The translations under genes were made by a program, and so were the position numbers. Below, piece by piece: positions 1 to 6,850 of a stretch of DNA of 11,253 nucleotides; within the stretch, counting starts at the first letter, position 1, and each line of letters opens with the position of its first letter. The stretch comes from Gammaproteobacteria bacterium UBA4475. GTDB taxonomy: Bacteria > Pseudomonadota > Gammaproteobacteria > Pseudomonadales > Azotimanducaceae. Under the pieces are notes generated by a model that worked only from the letters and a program-made list of their open reading frames with translations, did not search any database and had not been told where the DNA came from. The stretch covers positions 5,126 through 16,378 of the forward strand of contig DGOD01000269.1 in the NCBI GenBank assembly GCA_002389265.1, given 5' to 3'.

Positions 1-279
1 CAGGGGCACCTGCAAATGATGGTACGAGTGATGCTCCACGGCCAGAATCCACAGGCGGCCTCCGATGCGCCCCGCTGGTACTTGCAGGAAGACGGCAGCG
101 TGTGTCTTGAAGCGGGCTTCGATCCTGGGGTTACCAGCCAATTACAAGACCAGGGTCACCCGATACTGTTGAATAATCCGGAGCATCTCTTTGGTGGGGC
201 GCAGCTGATCTATAAACTCGACCAGGGCTACTGTGCGGCCTCTGACCATCGTAAAGAAGGCCTGGCCGCCGGTTTCTAA
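1..279 (+). CDS. Gamma-glutamyltransferase family protein, C-terminal end (5' truncated by window)
   Basis: The reading frame is open from the first base and ends with TAA at 277-279, so this is the last 92 residues of a longer protein. The piece has the look of the small-subunit C-terminus of gamma-glutamyltransferases: a VRVMLHGQNPQAASDAPRW stretch, where the family has a 'N-PQ-A-DAPR' segment, and a terminal AASDHRKEGLAAGF, matching the family's closing 'D-R-DG-A-GY'. Such enzymes are Ntn hydrolases that move or hydrolyse gamma-glutamyl groups, usually from glutathione, in the periplasm or outside the cell; some homologues act as cephalosporin acylases. The catalytic Thr and large subunit lie outside the window, so activity and subtype cannot be judged. 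It converges on the diguanylate cyclase gene with a 35-base gap. Confidence 0.85.
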   Translation, partial: QGHLQMMVRVMLHGQNPQAASDAPRWYLQEDGSVCLEAGFDPGVTSQLQDQGHPILLNNPEHLFGGAQLIYKLDQGYCAASDHRKEGLAAGF

Positions 280-314
280 CCCGCGGTCAACCGCTCCGTC
301 TCGCGATCCGCGGG
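280..314. terminator. Inverted repeat filling the gap between two convergent genes, possible bidirectional terminator
   Basis: CCCGCGG at 280-286 is matched perfectly by CCGCGGG at 308-314, giving a 7-bp GC stem with a 21-base loop. The arms abut the stop codons of the genes on each side. A smaller alternative hairpin, GCGG-TCAA-CCGC, lies at 283-294. There is no T-run on either strand, so it is not a textbook intrinsic terminator; a role as terminator or mRNA-end stabiliser is inferred from position. Confidence 0.4.
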
Positions 315-1496
315 CTAGGCACCGAGCTTGATTGAGGTATTGATATCTATCCCGGCAACACGATTGCGACCGTCGGCCTTAGCCTGGTATAACGCCTCAT
401 CCGCACGGCCAATCAGTTGCCGGATATCCGTGATGGTTTCATCCGGCATACCGCTGGCGACGCCAATGCTGATCGTGACATTAATCACCTGACCATCCAC
501 TAGCAACTCGCGGTTGGCCACAGCGTCTCTGACCCGCTCCGCATAAATCGTGGCATTATCATGGCGAATATACGGCATGATCACGATAAATTCGTCACCG
601 CCATAACGTGCCACGACATCTGAGGGACGATTGAACAATTCATCGATACATTCAGCGACAGAATGCAGGCACGCATCACCCGCTAAATGGCCTAGGTTGT
701 CATTCACCCATTTGAAGTGATCGATATCCAATAGCATCAGTGTCATCGGATATTGCTGCCGGACCGCGCGCCGCCATTCCTGGACCGCTATATCATCAAA
801 ATATCGACGATTTTTAATGCGCGTGACCGCATCAATGGTATTCAGGTCCTTGAGGATCACATTCGCCTCTGACAGCTTTTCAAGGGTTAAGCGCAACTCT
901 TCAGTGCGCTCATCAACCTGGTTCTCCAACTGGGTTTTTAACACGACCTGTTGATCCAGCAATCGACGATTTTGCAACGCCATGGTCGCCAGCGAGGCCA
1001 ACGACTCAATAAACGGCACAACCTCCGGTGGAAACCCGACTGCCTGGTGATTGGAAGTCCTGGCTTTCAACAGCTGCAACACGCCCATGGGACGTTCACT
1101 CTGGCTGGTCAAAGGCACAGTCAACACAGACTGAGCGATATCGAGGGGTGCCGAACCCACCTCGTCAAGATAGATTGTCTTCGCTTGATGTACTGATCGG
1201 CTGGCCGCATTCTCGAGATTCGGTGAACCATCGCGTCGATGCAGAAGCAATACAGGGAAAAGCCCCTCGTTATCACTCTTAAAGCTATTCAGGGTGTCAT
1301 GCAGCGTCTCGTTCACGACGGCCGCAACTTCCAGGGTGTCTAACTCGGTGCGCAAATAAAGACAGCCCGCATCCGCACTTGCCATGATCTTGGCTTCTCG
1401 AAGAATCTGCGCCAGCAGGTCATGAATGTCTTTTTCCTCAGACAAGGCACTGCCAATGGCGATAAGCCGACGATAAGCATTGATGTCTAATTCCAC
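315..1496 (-). CDS. Diguanylate cyclase with N-terminal GAF-like sensor domain
   Basis: Makes the second messenger cyclic-di-GMP from two GTP. The 393-residue protein has three parts: a GAF-like sensory domain at about 17-178, a charged coiled-coil linker at about 179-218, and a GGDEF domain at about 219-380. The active-site loop is intact (RYGGDEF, G299-G300-D301-E302-F303), as are the upstream LLDIDHFK metal/substrate segment and NDNLGHLAGD. An RxxD product-inhibition site (R290-P-S-D293) lies five residues before GGDEF, so feedback inhibition is expected. There is no signal peptide or membrane segment, so it is cytoplasmic. The start is GTG; an in-frame TAG sits two codons upstream and the next Met (residue 38) would cut into the GAF domain. 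No strong ribosome-binding site is visible. It lies 303 bases after the transporter operon on the same strand and is probably transcribed separately. The GAF ligand is unknown. Confidence 0.93.
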   Translation of the reverse strand: MELDINAYRRLIAIGSALSEEKDIHDLLAQILREAKIMASADAGCLYLRTELDTLEVAAVVNETLHDTLNSFKSDNEGLFPVLLLHRRDGSPNLENAASRSVHQAKTIYLDEVGSAPLDIAQSVLTVPLTSQSERPMGVLQLLKARTSNHQAVGFPPEVVPFIESLASLATMALQNRRLLDQQVVLKTQLENQVDERTEELRLTLEKLSEANVILKDLNTIDAVTRIKNRRYFDDIAVQEWRRAVRQQYPMTLMLLDIDHFKWVNDNLGHLAGDACLHSVAECIDELFNRPSDVVARYGGDEFIVIMPYIRHDNATIYAERVRDAVANRELLVDGQVINVTISIGVASGMPDETITDIRQLIGRADEALYQAKADGRNRVAGIDINTSIKLGA

Positions 1497-1799
1497 GGCC
1501 TAACCCACAAGTTTTTGTTTCGGTTATCTTTTACATCGCGAGATTCGTGCCAGCAATTTGATCCAGCCGAAACATAATATTTAAGATTAAATAGATTACG
1601 CTTGCCATTGTTTTTATTGAATATTTTTACTTTTTAAAATTGAAGCAGGAAACCGACGCTAATCGGTGTCGTACCCTAACCAGGCATAATGTGACCTGCT
1701 GAGTCAGTTTTTCGAAGGCGCGTACGGACGGGTCGGGCACCATCTGCATGACCCAGTTCACGGATCTGTCGGCTCTGTCAGCGCGATTGGCTAGGGAAA
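1497..1799. other. Intergenic stretch between the transporter operon and the diguanylate cyclase gene
   Basis: About 1555-1645 is markedly AT-rich and would suit a promoter and leader for the diguanylate cyclase gene, but I find no good -35/-10 pair. About 1650-1799 has ordinary composition. I see no convincing gene and no hairpin with a T-run after dctM, so the end of the transporter transcript is not defined by sequence. Confidence 0.5.
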
Positions 1800-3083
1800 C
1801 TACCGATCGAGAAAGACCAGGCTAACCGCTGGCACGTAGGTAATGATCAGCAACGCAATAATCAAGACGGCCATAAAGGGCAGCGTCGCTCGATACAGCT
1901 CGGTGATTGAGCGCTTAAAACGATAACTGGCAATAAAAAGATTCATGCCAATGGGTGGCGTGAAGTAGCCAATCTGCATATTCGCCAGGAAGATAATGCC
2001 CAGGTGCACCGGGTCGACGCCGAAACCAATAGCCATCGGCACGATCAAGGGAATCATGATCACCAGCGCTGAGAAAATATCCAGGATGGCACCCAACACC
2101 AACAGCACGATATTGAGTAGAATCAGGAAGGTCAACTTATCGCTGACGAAGGTCTGGATCCACGCGAATAGCGCTTGAGGCACTTCGGAATCAATCAGGA
2201 AATTGGTAAATGCCAGCGACACGCCCAAAATCAGCAGGATACCGCCCACCATAATCATGGACTCGCGAATGATTTTCGGTAGCGACTTGACCTTCACCTC
2301 GCCATGTATGACCACCTCCACCAGCAGCACATAAAACGCCGTGACCGCCGCCGCCTCGGAGACCGCAAAATAGCCCGAGTAGATTCCACCTAGCACCAGA
2401 ATCGGCATGGGAATTTCCCACCGCGATGCCTTCACCGCCGCCAGCGCGTCAGCCCGAGTGTAGCTACCTCGGACGATCGGCGCACCTCGGGTCACCCAGA
2501 TACTGTATCCGGTGAGCAAGACAATCATGAGCAGCGCCGGCAAAGTACCGGCAATAAACAGCTCCTGAATCGTAAAGGGCAAGGGCAGATCCATCTGCTG
2601 GACAATCACCCCGTAAATAATCAGCGGTAAAGACGGCGCCAGCAACAAGCCCAAACTGCCGGATGTGGTCACTAATCCGAGGCTGAATTTTTCGGGATAG
2701 CCGGCTTGCACCAATGCGGGCAGCAGCAGCGCTCCGACTGCAACAATGGTGACACCAGAGGCGCCGGTAAATGCGGTAAAAAAGGCACAGGTGACAAACG
2801 CCACTACCGCCAGGCCACCGGGCAACCAGCCCAAAAAGACCTGCGTCAGATGCACCAGACGAAAAGACAGCCTACTTTCAGCGAGGACATAGCCAGCGAA
2901 GGTGAACAAGGGCAACGCCAGCAACAAAGGCGTATCAATGAGGCGATAGATCTCGATGGAAACAACGGTCAACGGAATATCTGCAGTGTAAAAACCCAGC
3001 ATAGAACCGGCGAGAATCACGACAAATAAAGGCGCCCCCAGCAAGGCGGCCAAGCCCACCAGAAACCCCAGCAGCGATGACAT
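1800..3083 (-). CDS. dctM: TRAP transporter large permease subunit (DctM family)
   Basis: Membrane channel subunit of a tripartite ATP-independent periplasmic (TRAP) transporter, which couples solute uptake to an ion gradient, usually Na+. At 427 residues it has normal family length and is almost wholly hydrophobic, with about a dozen membrane segments. Family landmarks include TGASGVTIVAVGALLLPAL near 106-124, GYPEKFSLGLVTTSGSLG near 128-145, and the C-terminal IGYFTPPIGMNLF motif. The ATG (3081-3083) shares its A with the TGA stop of dctQ, a TGATG arrangement typical of translational coupling and obligate partnership. It is the last gene of the four-gene transporter operon. The substrate cannot be read from this subunit; the binding protein and TatT-like lipoprotein upstream place the system in the TPAT class. 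Confidence 0.95.
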   Translation of the reverse strand: MSSLLGFLVGLAALLGAPLFVVILAGSMLGFYTADIPLTVVSIEIYRLIDTPLLLALPLFTFAGYVLAESRLSFRLVHLTQVFLGWLPGGLAVVAFVTCAFFTAFTGASGVTIVAVGALLLPALVQAGYPEKFSLGLVTTSGSLGLLLAPSLPLIIYGVIVQQMDLPLPFTIQELFIAGTLPALLMIVLLTGYSIWVTRGAPIVRGSYTRADALAAVKASRWEIPMPILVLGGIYSGYFAVSEAAAVTAFYVLLVEVVIHGEVKVKSLPKIIRESMIMVGGILLILGVSLAFTNFLIDSEVPQALFAWIQTFVSDKLTFLILLNIVLLVLGAILDIFSALVIMIPLIVPMAIGFGVDPVHLGIIFLANMQIGYFTPPIGMNLFIASYRFKRSITELYRATLPFMAVLIIALLIITYVPAVSLVFLDR

Positions 3084-3562
3084 CAGTGGTCACCCTTCAG
3101 CACGAGCATCCCGTTCTTAACAATCAGCACGAAAAATCGCAGGCTCATGACCGCAAAACCCAGGGGCAATATAATCTGGCAGACCCAATTAGGTACGCTG
3201 GCAAAGGCAATGGTCTGGTCTTCATATTCAAACAAGACAAACTCTAATGAAAACCACGCCACCACCGCGCAAACAATGGCAGCAATCAACAGGGTTAGCA
3301 TCGACACATAAGACCGCAATCGCAGGGGCAAAAAACGCGATACCGCATCAATGCTGATGTGATTATTCTCTCGAGTCGCCACCATGGCGCCCAACATGGC
3401 AATCCACAACACCAGCACTCGCGAGAAAGACTCGGCCCAGAGCATGCCTGAGTCGAAACCATTGCGCAGGATAATCTGCAACAGCGCGATGCACAGCATG
3501 GTCAGCAAGGAAATCACCAGCAGTGCGTCTTCGGTCAGATGAACCCAGCGAAACAGTTTCAT
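3083..3562 (-). CDS. dctQ: TRAP transporter small permease subunit (DctQ family)
   Basis: Small membrane subunit that pairs with DctM. The 159-residue protein has four predicted membrane segments (about 12-31, 47-63, 86-108 and 125-147). Family features are R33 after the first helix, the WAESFSR stretch at 42-48, and the GAMVATRENNHISID segment at 58-72, which matches the DctQ 'R-HI-D' motif. The frame stays open upstream to 3799, but that part overlaps the binding-protein gene in another frame and is not DctQ-like; ATG at 3560-3562 is the only sensible start. It lies 10 bases after the dctP stop. The sequence before the ATG is not a good Shine-Dalgarno site, so translation probably depends on coupling to dctP. 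Confidence 0.92.
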   Translation of the reverse strand: MKLFRWVHLTEDALLVISLLTMLCIALLQIILRNGFDSGMLWAESFSRVLVLWIAMLGAMVATRENNHISIDAVSRFLPLRLRSYVSMLTLLIAAIVCAVVAWFSLEFVLFEYEDQTIAFASVPNWVCQIILPLGFAVMSLRFFVLIVKNGMLVLKGDH

Positions 3563-3572
3563 GGGGATATAC

Positions 3573-4604
3573 CTATTGCGCTGCGCTGGACTGATCCAAC
3601 TGGCGATACTCGCGCAAATATTGCTGGAATATATCAAGACTGGCTTGGCTAATGCCATCACCACTGATTTCAATGACAGACTGGTCAGCTTGGGCGCGCC
3701 AAGCCAGCAATTGCTCGGCACTGGGCTCAACCTCTTGAATGCCCTGCGCCAGCAAAGCGTTATAGGCCTTAACATTATCCCGCCGGTTATCAGCGTCAAC
3801 CTCAGAAAATACCCGGTTCAGCACCTCTCGAACCACCAATTGGTCCGCGGCTGAGATCGATTCAAAGGCTTTCTTATCGATCGCCATCATGGAATAGATG
3901 TACATCAGCGGCAGGCGCGTGACGTACTTCACGTGATTATGCCACTGCAATGCCAGGGCCACGATAGGCGGTACCGCGACCGCGTCGATCAGGCCCGTCT
4001 GCAAGCCCGCCAAAACATCCGGCAGTCCCAAGGGAATGGGGCTAATACCGAACGCCTGAATTAACTTCGCCGCGATGGGGTCCCCATCTGGCACCCAGGC
4101 TTTGACCTTTTTCAAATCTTCAAGACCGGTGACGGGTTCACTGGTCAATATAAAGGCGAAACCCGTCTCTGCCAGACTGAAAGAGACCATACCGCCGGCG
4201 TCCAGGCCGCTGATAATACGTTCGTCCATACGTGCTCGCACATAGTCCACCTCACCCTGGTTGCGGAATTGCAATGGCAAGTTATAAATCTGTAAATCCG
4301 GGTAGAAGCGAGTCAAGCTGCTGGCCGCCACGGCACCGCCTTGCAACTGTCCGATACGCATTTTACGCAACACCGTAAAATCGTCACCCTGAACGCCACC
4401 GGGATAGATCTTGAACTTCACCCGGCCTTCTGTGCGGGTTTGAATCTCCTTGGTGCCATCGCGAAGCTTTTTCATCCAGCCCAAGCCGTCTGGCGAGACC
4501 GTCGCGATCTTGAAGGTCTTGGCCACAGCCACCTCTGTTTGTAGCACGCAGACAAACATCAGTAATGGCGCTAACAACAGGCCAAAAATCTTGTTTTTCA
4601 TCAT
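3573..4604 (-). CDS. dctP: TRAP transporter substrate-binding protein (DctP family, TPAT/TatP-like)
   Basis: Periplasmic receptor that delivers ligand to DctQM. From the chosen ATG the protein is 343 residues. It starts with a Sec signal peptide (MMKNKIF, then a hydrophobic core, cleavage probably near VAVA-K), followed by a DctP fold: FKIATVSPDGLGWM, an IYPGGVQGDD segment, a LEDLKKVKAWVP hinge region and the LQTGLIDAV motif. The start is ATG 4602-4604 because AAGGA at 4612-4616 lies 7 bases upstream; the frame also allows an earlier GTG at 4625. Where ordinary DctP proteins have the carboxylate-binding Arg ('G-K-x-R-V-P'), this one has Trp170, so a plain carboxylate ligand is doubtful. It lies 38 bases after a TatT-like lipoprotein gene and 10 bases before dctQ. 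The ligand is unknown; a hydrophobic one is inferred from what has been proposed for TPAT systems. Confidence 0.92.
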   Translation of the reverse strand: MMKNKIFGLLLAPLLMFVCVLQTEVAVAKTFKIATVSPDGLGWMKKLRDGTKEIQTRTEGRVKFKIYPGGVQGDDFTVLRKMRIGQLQGGAVAASSLTRFYPDLQIYNLPLQFRNQGEVDYVRARMDERIISGLDAGGMVSFSLAETGFAFILTSEPVTGLEDLKKVKAWVPDGDPIAAKLIQAFGISPIPLGLPDVLAGLQTGLIDAVAVPPIVALALQWHNHVKYVTRLPLMYIYSMMAIDKKAFESISAADQLVVREVLNRVFSEVDADNRRDNVKAYNALLAQGIQEVEPSAEQLLAWRAQADQSVIEISGDGISQASLDIFQQYLREYRQLDQSSAAQ

Positions 4605-4611
4605 CCTCATT

Positions 4612-4616
4612 TCCTT
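4612..4616 (-). promoter_or_regulatory. Ribosome-binding site fixing the dctP start
   Basis: AAGGA on the minus strand is 7 bases before ATG 4602-4604. It is too close to the ATG at 4608-4610 and lies downstream of the GTG at 4623-4625. This favours the start that gives a clean signal peptide. Confidence 0.65.
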
Positions 4617-4642
4617 AACGGTCACTTACCGCGTGGCATGGC

Positions 4643-5563
4643 TTAAAAATAATCATCCGACTCAGCAAGCAGAACTCGAGCTCGCTGCTGCGCGAGCACG
4701 TTGGTTAGGGTAATCCCTTCGACGACTGGATTGGCGGCGAGCACTTCCGTCAACAACTGATCATACAAATCTTTATCGAAGGTGAGCTTGGCATATTGTT
4801 CCGCAAAGATCACTTTCGTCATCAAATATTGGCCCGCGGCAATCTCGATAGCACGTTCGAAATGCTTGCGCCCAACTTCCGGTTGCCCGCCCATGGAAGC
4901 GGGCAAAATGGTTTCGAGACCGCCCATGTACAGGTGTGGGCCACCCAGCTCCCAGGTCTCGTCCAGGCTCAGCACCTTATTCATCAGGTATTTGACCTTT
5001 GACAGTTCTGCGATCGCATTCCAGTCATCGCTGTGGGCCTGCATCCAGCCAGTCCAAGCCACCGCCGTGGCATACATCACTGGTACCTGCTCACGTTGCG
5101 CTGCGTCTACTCGCTGCTGGAATACTTTGAACTCCAGGCGGCGGAAATCGCAGAGACTCGCATCGTTCACACAAGCGGCATGCAAGGCGTAATTCAGCGA
5201 TTTATCGGCTAACAACTTGGTCCGCTCATCTTGCGTAAACACACTAAAAGCACCGTTCAAAGCGGAGGCCGCTAACAACAGCTGCTCATCGTCGGGACTA
5301 CTGCGCAAGAAGCTGTCGATCATGATCAAATAGGCGGGTACGCCTTCACGGATGGTTTCCACATCGCTGCTGTTCATAATGGAACTGGCCAGGTCACCGG
5401 CCAACTTCGATGTCAGCGAACTTGTGACGGTGGCACATCCGCCCACCAGCAACAAACCCACCACACCCAACAAGCTGGCGAATCGCCCTCCGACACCACG
5501 CAACGACGGCAAAGAAGCGCGCAAAGAAGAATACTGGAAAGAATACCGAATAAAGCTGATCAT
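4643..5563 (-). CDS. TatT-like TPR lipoprotein of a TPR-associated TRAP transporter
   Basis: First gene of the transporter operon. The 306-residue protein has a long lipoprotein signal peptide: basic n-region, hydrophobic stretch 29-40, then V40-G-G-C43 as the lipobox. Ala follows the Cys, so outer-membrane sorting is expected under the usual +2 rule. The mature part is helical and matches what I recall of the TatT family: a VPAYLIMIDSFLRSSPDDEQLLLAASALNG-type segment around 75-104, GPHLYMGGLETILP near 208-221, GRKHFERAIEIA near 231-242, and ANPVVEGITLTNVLAQQRARVLL toward the end. In Treponema pallidum, TatT forms a trimer with helical repeats that docks the TRAP binding protein TatP; a similar escort or scaffold role is inferred here. 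Cys131 and Cys138 could form a disulfide. Tight linkage to dctP supports the call. Its own ligand is unknown. Confidence 0.87.
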   Translation of the reverse strand: MISFIRYSFQYSSLRASLPSLRGVGGRFASLLGVVGLLLVGGCATVTSSLTSKLAGDLASSIMNSSDVETIREGVPAYLIMIDSFLRSSPDDEQLLLAASALNGAFSVFTQDERTKLLADKSLNYALHAACVNDASLCDFRRLEFKVFQQRVDAAQREQVPVMYATAVAWTGWMQAHSDDWNAIAELSKVKYLMNKVLSLDETWELGGPHLYMGGLETILPASMGGQPEVGRKHFERAIEIAAGQYLMTKVIFAEQYAKLTFDKDLYDQLLTEVLAANPVVEGITLTNVLAQQRARVLLAESDDYF

Positions 5564-5595
5564 CTGTTATCGCGTTGCTCTGCCAAGGATGCGCC

Positions 5596-5624
5596 ATTGT
5601 AGCCCATCTCAGCCAACGGGTTAA
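5596..5624 (-). promoter_or_regulatory. Predicted sigma-70 promoter of the transporter operon
   Basis: On the minus strand, TTAACC (5619-5624; 4 of 6 to consensus) is followed after 17 bases by TACAAT (5596-5601; 5 of 6). The start of transcription would fall near 5589, giving a leader of about 25 bases before the tatT-like ATG. No operator-like symmetry is evident. Confidence 0.55.
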
Positions 5625-5737
5625 GTCGAACTCAATTTCCCCAGGTTATTACGCCGAGGCAAACTTACCGCCACCCAGAAAAAGTCAGAAAAACTCGGTA
5701 AATATCCGCAAAGGCGTGCCTTGCCTGGATCACACCA

Positions 5738-5746
5738 TGGTATCAT
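5738..5746 (+). promoter_or_regulatory. Predicted extended -10 promoter of the acyltransferase gene
   Basis: TGGTATCAT is an extended -10 element (TG-n-TATCAT, 5 of 6 in the hexamer). The only -35-like hexamer, TTGCCT at 5721-5726, is 14 bases away, too close for normal use, so the TG extension would have to compensate. The transcript would start near 5753, about 24 bases before the ATG. Confidence 0.45.
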
Positions 5747-5776
5747 CGCGGCCGAATTCTACCGCAGCACTCATCC

Positions 5777-6565
5777 ATGCTCACGCCCTTGGCCAATCGA
5801 CTCGTCGCTCTGCTGTATATTGCGTTTGTCTTCACGAGCTCATCCGTTTTCTTTCTGATCGCACTGCTGATCTGGCTGACAACCTATCCCTTCGACCAGC
5901 GACTGTGGCTACTCCACCAGTTCACCTGCCTCTGGGCCAGCCTGTATATCTGGGTATTCCCACCCTGGACCGTGACCGTCACCGGTCGCGAGCACATTGA
6001 CCCTGCACGGACCTATATCATCGTCTCCAACCATCAGTCACTGGTCGATATTCTGGTCTCGTTCACTCTATTCACCCATTTTAAATGGGTCTCCAAGTCG
6101 GAAATATTTCTCGTCCCTTTGATCGGCTGGAATATGTTTTTAAATCAGTACGTGCGCCTCGACCGAGGTAGCAAGGCCAGTATCAAAAAAATGTACGCAG
6201 CCTGCAGCCACCATCTGCAACAGGGCAGCTCGGTCTTCCTGTTTCCGGAAGGTACTCGATCCACAACGGGCAAAATGCGGCCCTTCAAGGAAGGCGCGTT
6301 TGTCCTGGCCAAACGCCTGCAACTGCCCATTTTACCCATTGTCATTAACGGCTCGAAGCATGCTGTGCCCAAAGACAGCCTGAATTTTCACGGCCGCACG
6401 GATGTCCACATCGAAGTGCTTGAGCCGATCGAACCGGCGATGTTCGCCGATCTATCAGCTAGTGCCTTGACGCTACAAGTCCACGAACGGATTCGATCCA
6501 GGGTCCGGGAAGAGATCGCGGCCGCAGCTTCGGCAAGCGCACCACTGGCGGCCAACCCAGATTGA
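5777..6565 (+). CDS. plsC: Lysophospholipid / 1-acylglycerol-3-phosphate acyltransferase (PlsC family)
   Basis: Inner-membrane enzyme expected to transfer an acyl chain to a lysophospholipid, classically 1-acylglycerol-3-phosphate to phosphatidic acid. The 262-residue protein has two N-terminal hydrophobic stretches (about 10-36 and 50-63). The acyltransferase motifs follow in order: the H(x)4D catalytic motif as NHQSLVD (H86, D91), the substrate-binding VRLDR at 126-130, FPEGTRS at 156-162, and a LPILPIVI block at 183-190. Length and motifs fit PlsC, but the family includes acyltransferases with other acceptors, so the symbol is at family level. The start is ATG 5777 behind the predicted promoter; no clear Shine-Dalgarno site precedes it. 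It is divergent from the TPAT transporter operon, sharing a 213-base promoter region. The C-terminus ends in an Ala-rich tail. Confidence 0.9.
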   Translation: MLTPLANRLVALLYIAFVFTSSSVFFLIALLIWLTTYPFDQRLWLLHQFTCLWASLYIWVFPPWTVTVTGREHIDPARTYIIVSNHQSLVDILVSFTLFTHFKWVSKSEIFLVPLIGWNMFLNQYVRLDRGSKASIKKMYAACSHHLQQGSSVFLFPEGTRSTTGKMRPFKEGAFVLAKRLQLPILPIVINGSKHAVPKDSLNFHGRTDVHIEVLEPIEPAMFADLSASALTLQVHERIRSRVREEIAAAASASAPLAANPD

Positions 6566-6665
6566 AACGCGGCCTTGTCTGGCAGCCGCCACACCCGCTG
6601 ACGCCAGAACCCGCTCCTGACCTGCCGCTTTCTCATAAGGGGCTAGCGTTCCGGCAGCGACAGAT

Positions 6666-6693
6666 CTGGCAAGCCCCAGACAAAGCTTGCCAG
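6666..6693. repeat. Perfect 9-bp inverted repeat upstream of the SDR gene
   Basis: CTGGCAAGC (6666-6674) and GCTTGCCAG (6685-6693) are exact reverse complements with 10 bases between them. There is no T-run after it. It could be a hairpin at the end of the acyltransferase transcript. It could instead be an operator, because its right arm overlaps a -35-like TTGCCA (6687-6692) that is followed 16 bases later by GATAAA (6709-6714). The two uses cannot be told apart from sequence alone. Confidence 0.5.
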
Positions 6694-6714
6694 GATGCCA
6701 ACAATCACGATAAA
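6687..6714 (+). promoter_or_regulatory. Weak candidate promoter for the SDR-hydratase unit
   Basis: TTGCCA (5 of 6) and GATAAA (4 of 6) are spaced by 16 bases. It would give a leader of about 130 bases before the SDR ATG. No better pair was found in 6566-6850. Confidence 0.25.
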
Positions 6715-6850
6715 ACTGGCACTGGATCGCAAACGTCAAACACAAGCTAATCGAGAACCCTAGCGAAAACAGGAGTCGAGTCAACGGCCCTGTTCGCCGG
6801 AACCATCCACGACACCAAAATTCAGCGGCCGTTTTCGGGGATCACGCACT

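Noticed and set aside
1660..1800. Open minus-strand frame just after dctM, suspected gene remnant
   Set aside because: It is only about 60 codons long, has no start with a ribosome site and shows no family resemblance. It is open by chance as far as I can tell.
3563..3799. Longer dctQ reading frame starting at 3799
   Set aside because: The extra residues overlap the binding-protein gene in another frame and do not resemble a DctQ N-terminus; the ATG at 3560-3562 gives normal length.
5600..5623. TAGCCC...GGGTTA hairpin with a GTAG-like foot, considered as a REP
   Set aside because: The stem is short with a wobble and a large loop, and it coincides with the -10 to -35 span of the transporter promoter, which explains the sequence better.
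6562..6750. Possible 62-residue gene after the acyltransferase
   Set aside because: It has no ribosome site, low-complexity Pro/Gln/Thr-rich composition and no recognisable family, and it overlaps the inverted repeat.
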